From assembly GCA_021815005.1 (NCBI GenBank), contig JAKAHL010000149.1, forward strand, positions 1 through 5,530: a DNA stretch of 5,530 bases, written 5' to 3'. Positions 4,939-5,530 of this stretch are shown here, piece by piece. Below the pieces are notes generated by a model, which saw only the letters and a list, made by a program, of their open reading frames with translations, did not search any database and was not told the DNA's origin. Origin of the DNA: Chloroflexota bacterium (lineage in GTDB: Bacteria; Chloroflexota; Limnocylindria; Limnocylindrales; CSP1-4). Every line of letters begins with the position of its first letter. Position 1 is the stretch's first letter. Both the position numbers and the translations under genes were made by a program.

Positions 4939-5530
4939 TCACTCCGCGGCGTCGGGCATGGATGCCTTGCGGCGGGCCATGAAGTCGAGCAGCGCCTCGT
5001 CGGTCGCCGGGTCGATGGCCGGGGCCTCGTACTCGGCGAGCATCCGCTTCCACACCTTGTTGGCACGCGCCCGGGCGTCGAGCTGGCCCTCCTCCAGCCA
5101 CTGCTCGTAGCTGTTGTTGTCGGCGAGCTCCGAGCGGTAGAACGCCGTCTCGAAGTTCGCCAGCGTGTGGGGCGTGCCGAGGAAGTGCTGGCCGGGCTCG
5201 TGGGCGAGCAGCGCGTCGATGGCCTGGCCGTTGGGGGACATGTCCACGCCGTTCACGAACACGCCCATCATCCCGCACTGGTCGGCGTCCATGACGAACT
5301 TCTCGTACCCGATCGTGAGGCCACCCTCCAGCCAGCCCGCGGCGTGAAGCACGAAGTTGGTTCCCGCGAGGACGGTCGGCTGCATCGTCGCGGCGGACTC
5401 GTAGGCCGCCTGGGCGTCCTCGATCTTGGACGCCGTGAGGGCCCCGCCCGATCGGAACGGCACGCCGAGGCGACGCGCCAGCGCCGCCATGACGTAGAGC
5501 ACGAGCGCGGGTTCGGGCGTGCCGAACGTC
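4939..5530 (-). CDS. MttB-superfamily amine:corrinoid methyltransferase, C-terminal part (partial)
   Basis: The visible 196 residues are the C-terminal portion of a protein that normally runs to about 480-520 residues; the rest lies past the right edge. Family hallmarks in order are FGTPEPAL (2-9 of the fragment), GVPFRSGG then SKIEDAQAAYES (22-45), LHAAGWLEGGL (61-71), YEKFVMDAD (75-83), FLGTPHTLANFETAFYRSEL (116-135) and the C-terminal WKRMLAEYEAP (160-170). MttB-type enzymes move a methyl group from trimethylamine, or in non-pyrrolysine members from compounds such as glycine betaine, to a corrinoid protein in the cytoplasm. No in-frame amber codon occurs in the visible part, which favours the non-pyrrolysine class. 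The equivalent of the pyrrolysine site may lie outside the fragment. The substrate is not readable from sequence; the neighbouring quaternary-amine importer makes a betaine-like compound a reasonable inference. It ends 52 bases before the IclR-family start. Confidence 0.9.
   Translation of the reverse strand, partial: TFGTPEPALVLYVMAALARRLGVPFRSGGALTASKIEDAQAAYESAATMQPTVLAGTNFVLHAAGWLEGGLTIGYEKFVMDADQCGMMGVFVNGVDMSPNGQAIDALLAHEPGQHFLGTPHTLANFETAFYRSELADNNSYEQWLEEGQLDARARANKVWKRMLAEYEAPAIDPATDEALLDFMARRKASMPDAAE

Noticed and set aside
4887..5066. 60-codon upstream extension of the IclR-family frame
   Set aside because: It runs through the methyltransferase gene in another frame. The GTG at 4886-4884 has a well-spaced GGGGAG.
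5488..5502. Apparent starts of the methyltransferase at GTG 5502-5500 or ATG 5490-5488
   Set aside because: Family similarity (FGTPEPAL) continues upstream to the window edge, so these are internal codons of a truncated gene.

Overview
The window is a high-GC (roughly 70% by eye) bacterial segment in which every confidently called gene lies on the minus strand. Frequent GTG/TTG-type starts, strong G/C third-position bias and a lipoprotein-type solute-binding protein suggest an Actinomycetota- or Chloroflexota-like organism. That placement is inference; no marker gene is present.

Reading in the direction of transcription (high to low coordinates), the window opens inside an MttB-superfamily methyltransferase gene (trimethylamine/glycine-betaine:corrinoid type), of which only the C-terminal 196 residues are visible (4939-5530). 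After 52 bases comes an IclR-family regulator (4107-4886, GTG start with a good ribosome binding site). A spacer of about 770 bases follows (3339-4106). I recognise no protein in it, but it is structured: tandem repeats of 27 and 39 bases, a 26-base imperfect inverted repeat, an 8-bp perfect hairpin, a candidate promoter with an overlapping operator-like motif, and a possible 16-codon leader ORF.

Next is a quaternary-amine (ProU/OpuA-type) ABC importer. A ProV-like ATPase (2241-3338) overlaps by ATGA with an unusual 649-residue permease (295-2244), in which two complete ProW-like membrane domains are fused head to tail. A 198-base gap with a 9-bp GC hairpin then leads to the start of a lipoprotein gene (1-96). 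This is most likely the substrate-binding protein of the same importer, cut off by the window edge.

Taken together, the locus looks like uptake of a methylated amine (glycine betaine, carnitine, proline betaine, TMAO or similar) next to a demethylating corrinoid-dependent enzyme, with an IclR regulator between them that probably senses the substrate or a product. The cognate corrinoid protein and the rest of the pathway would lie beyond position 5530. No RNA gene, CRISPR array, insertion sequence or phage gene is visible.
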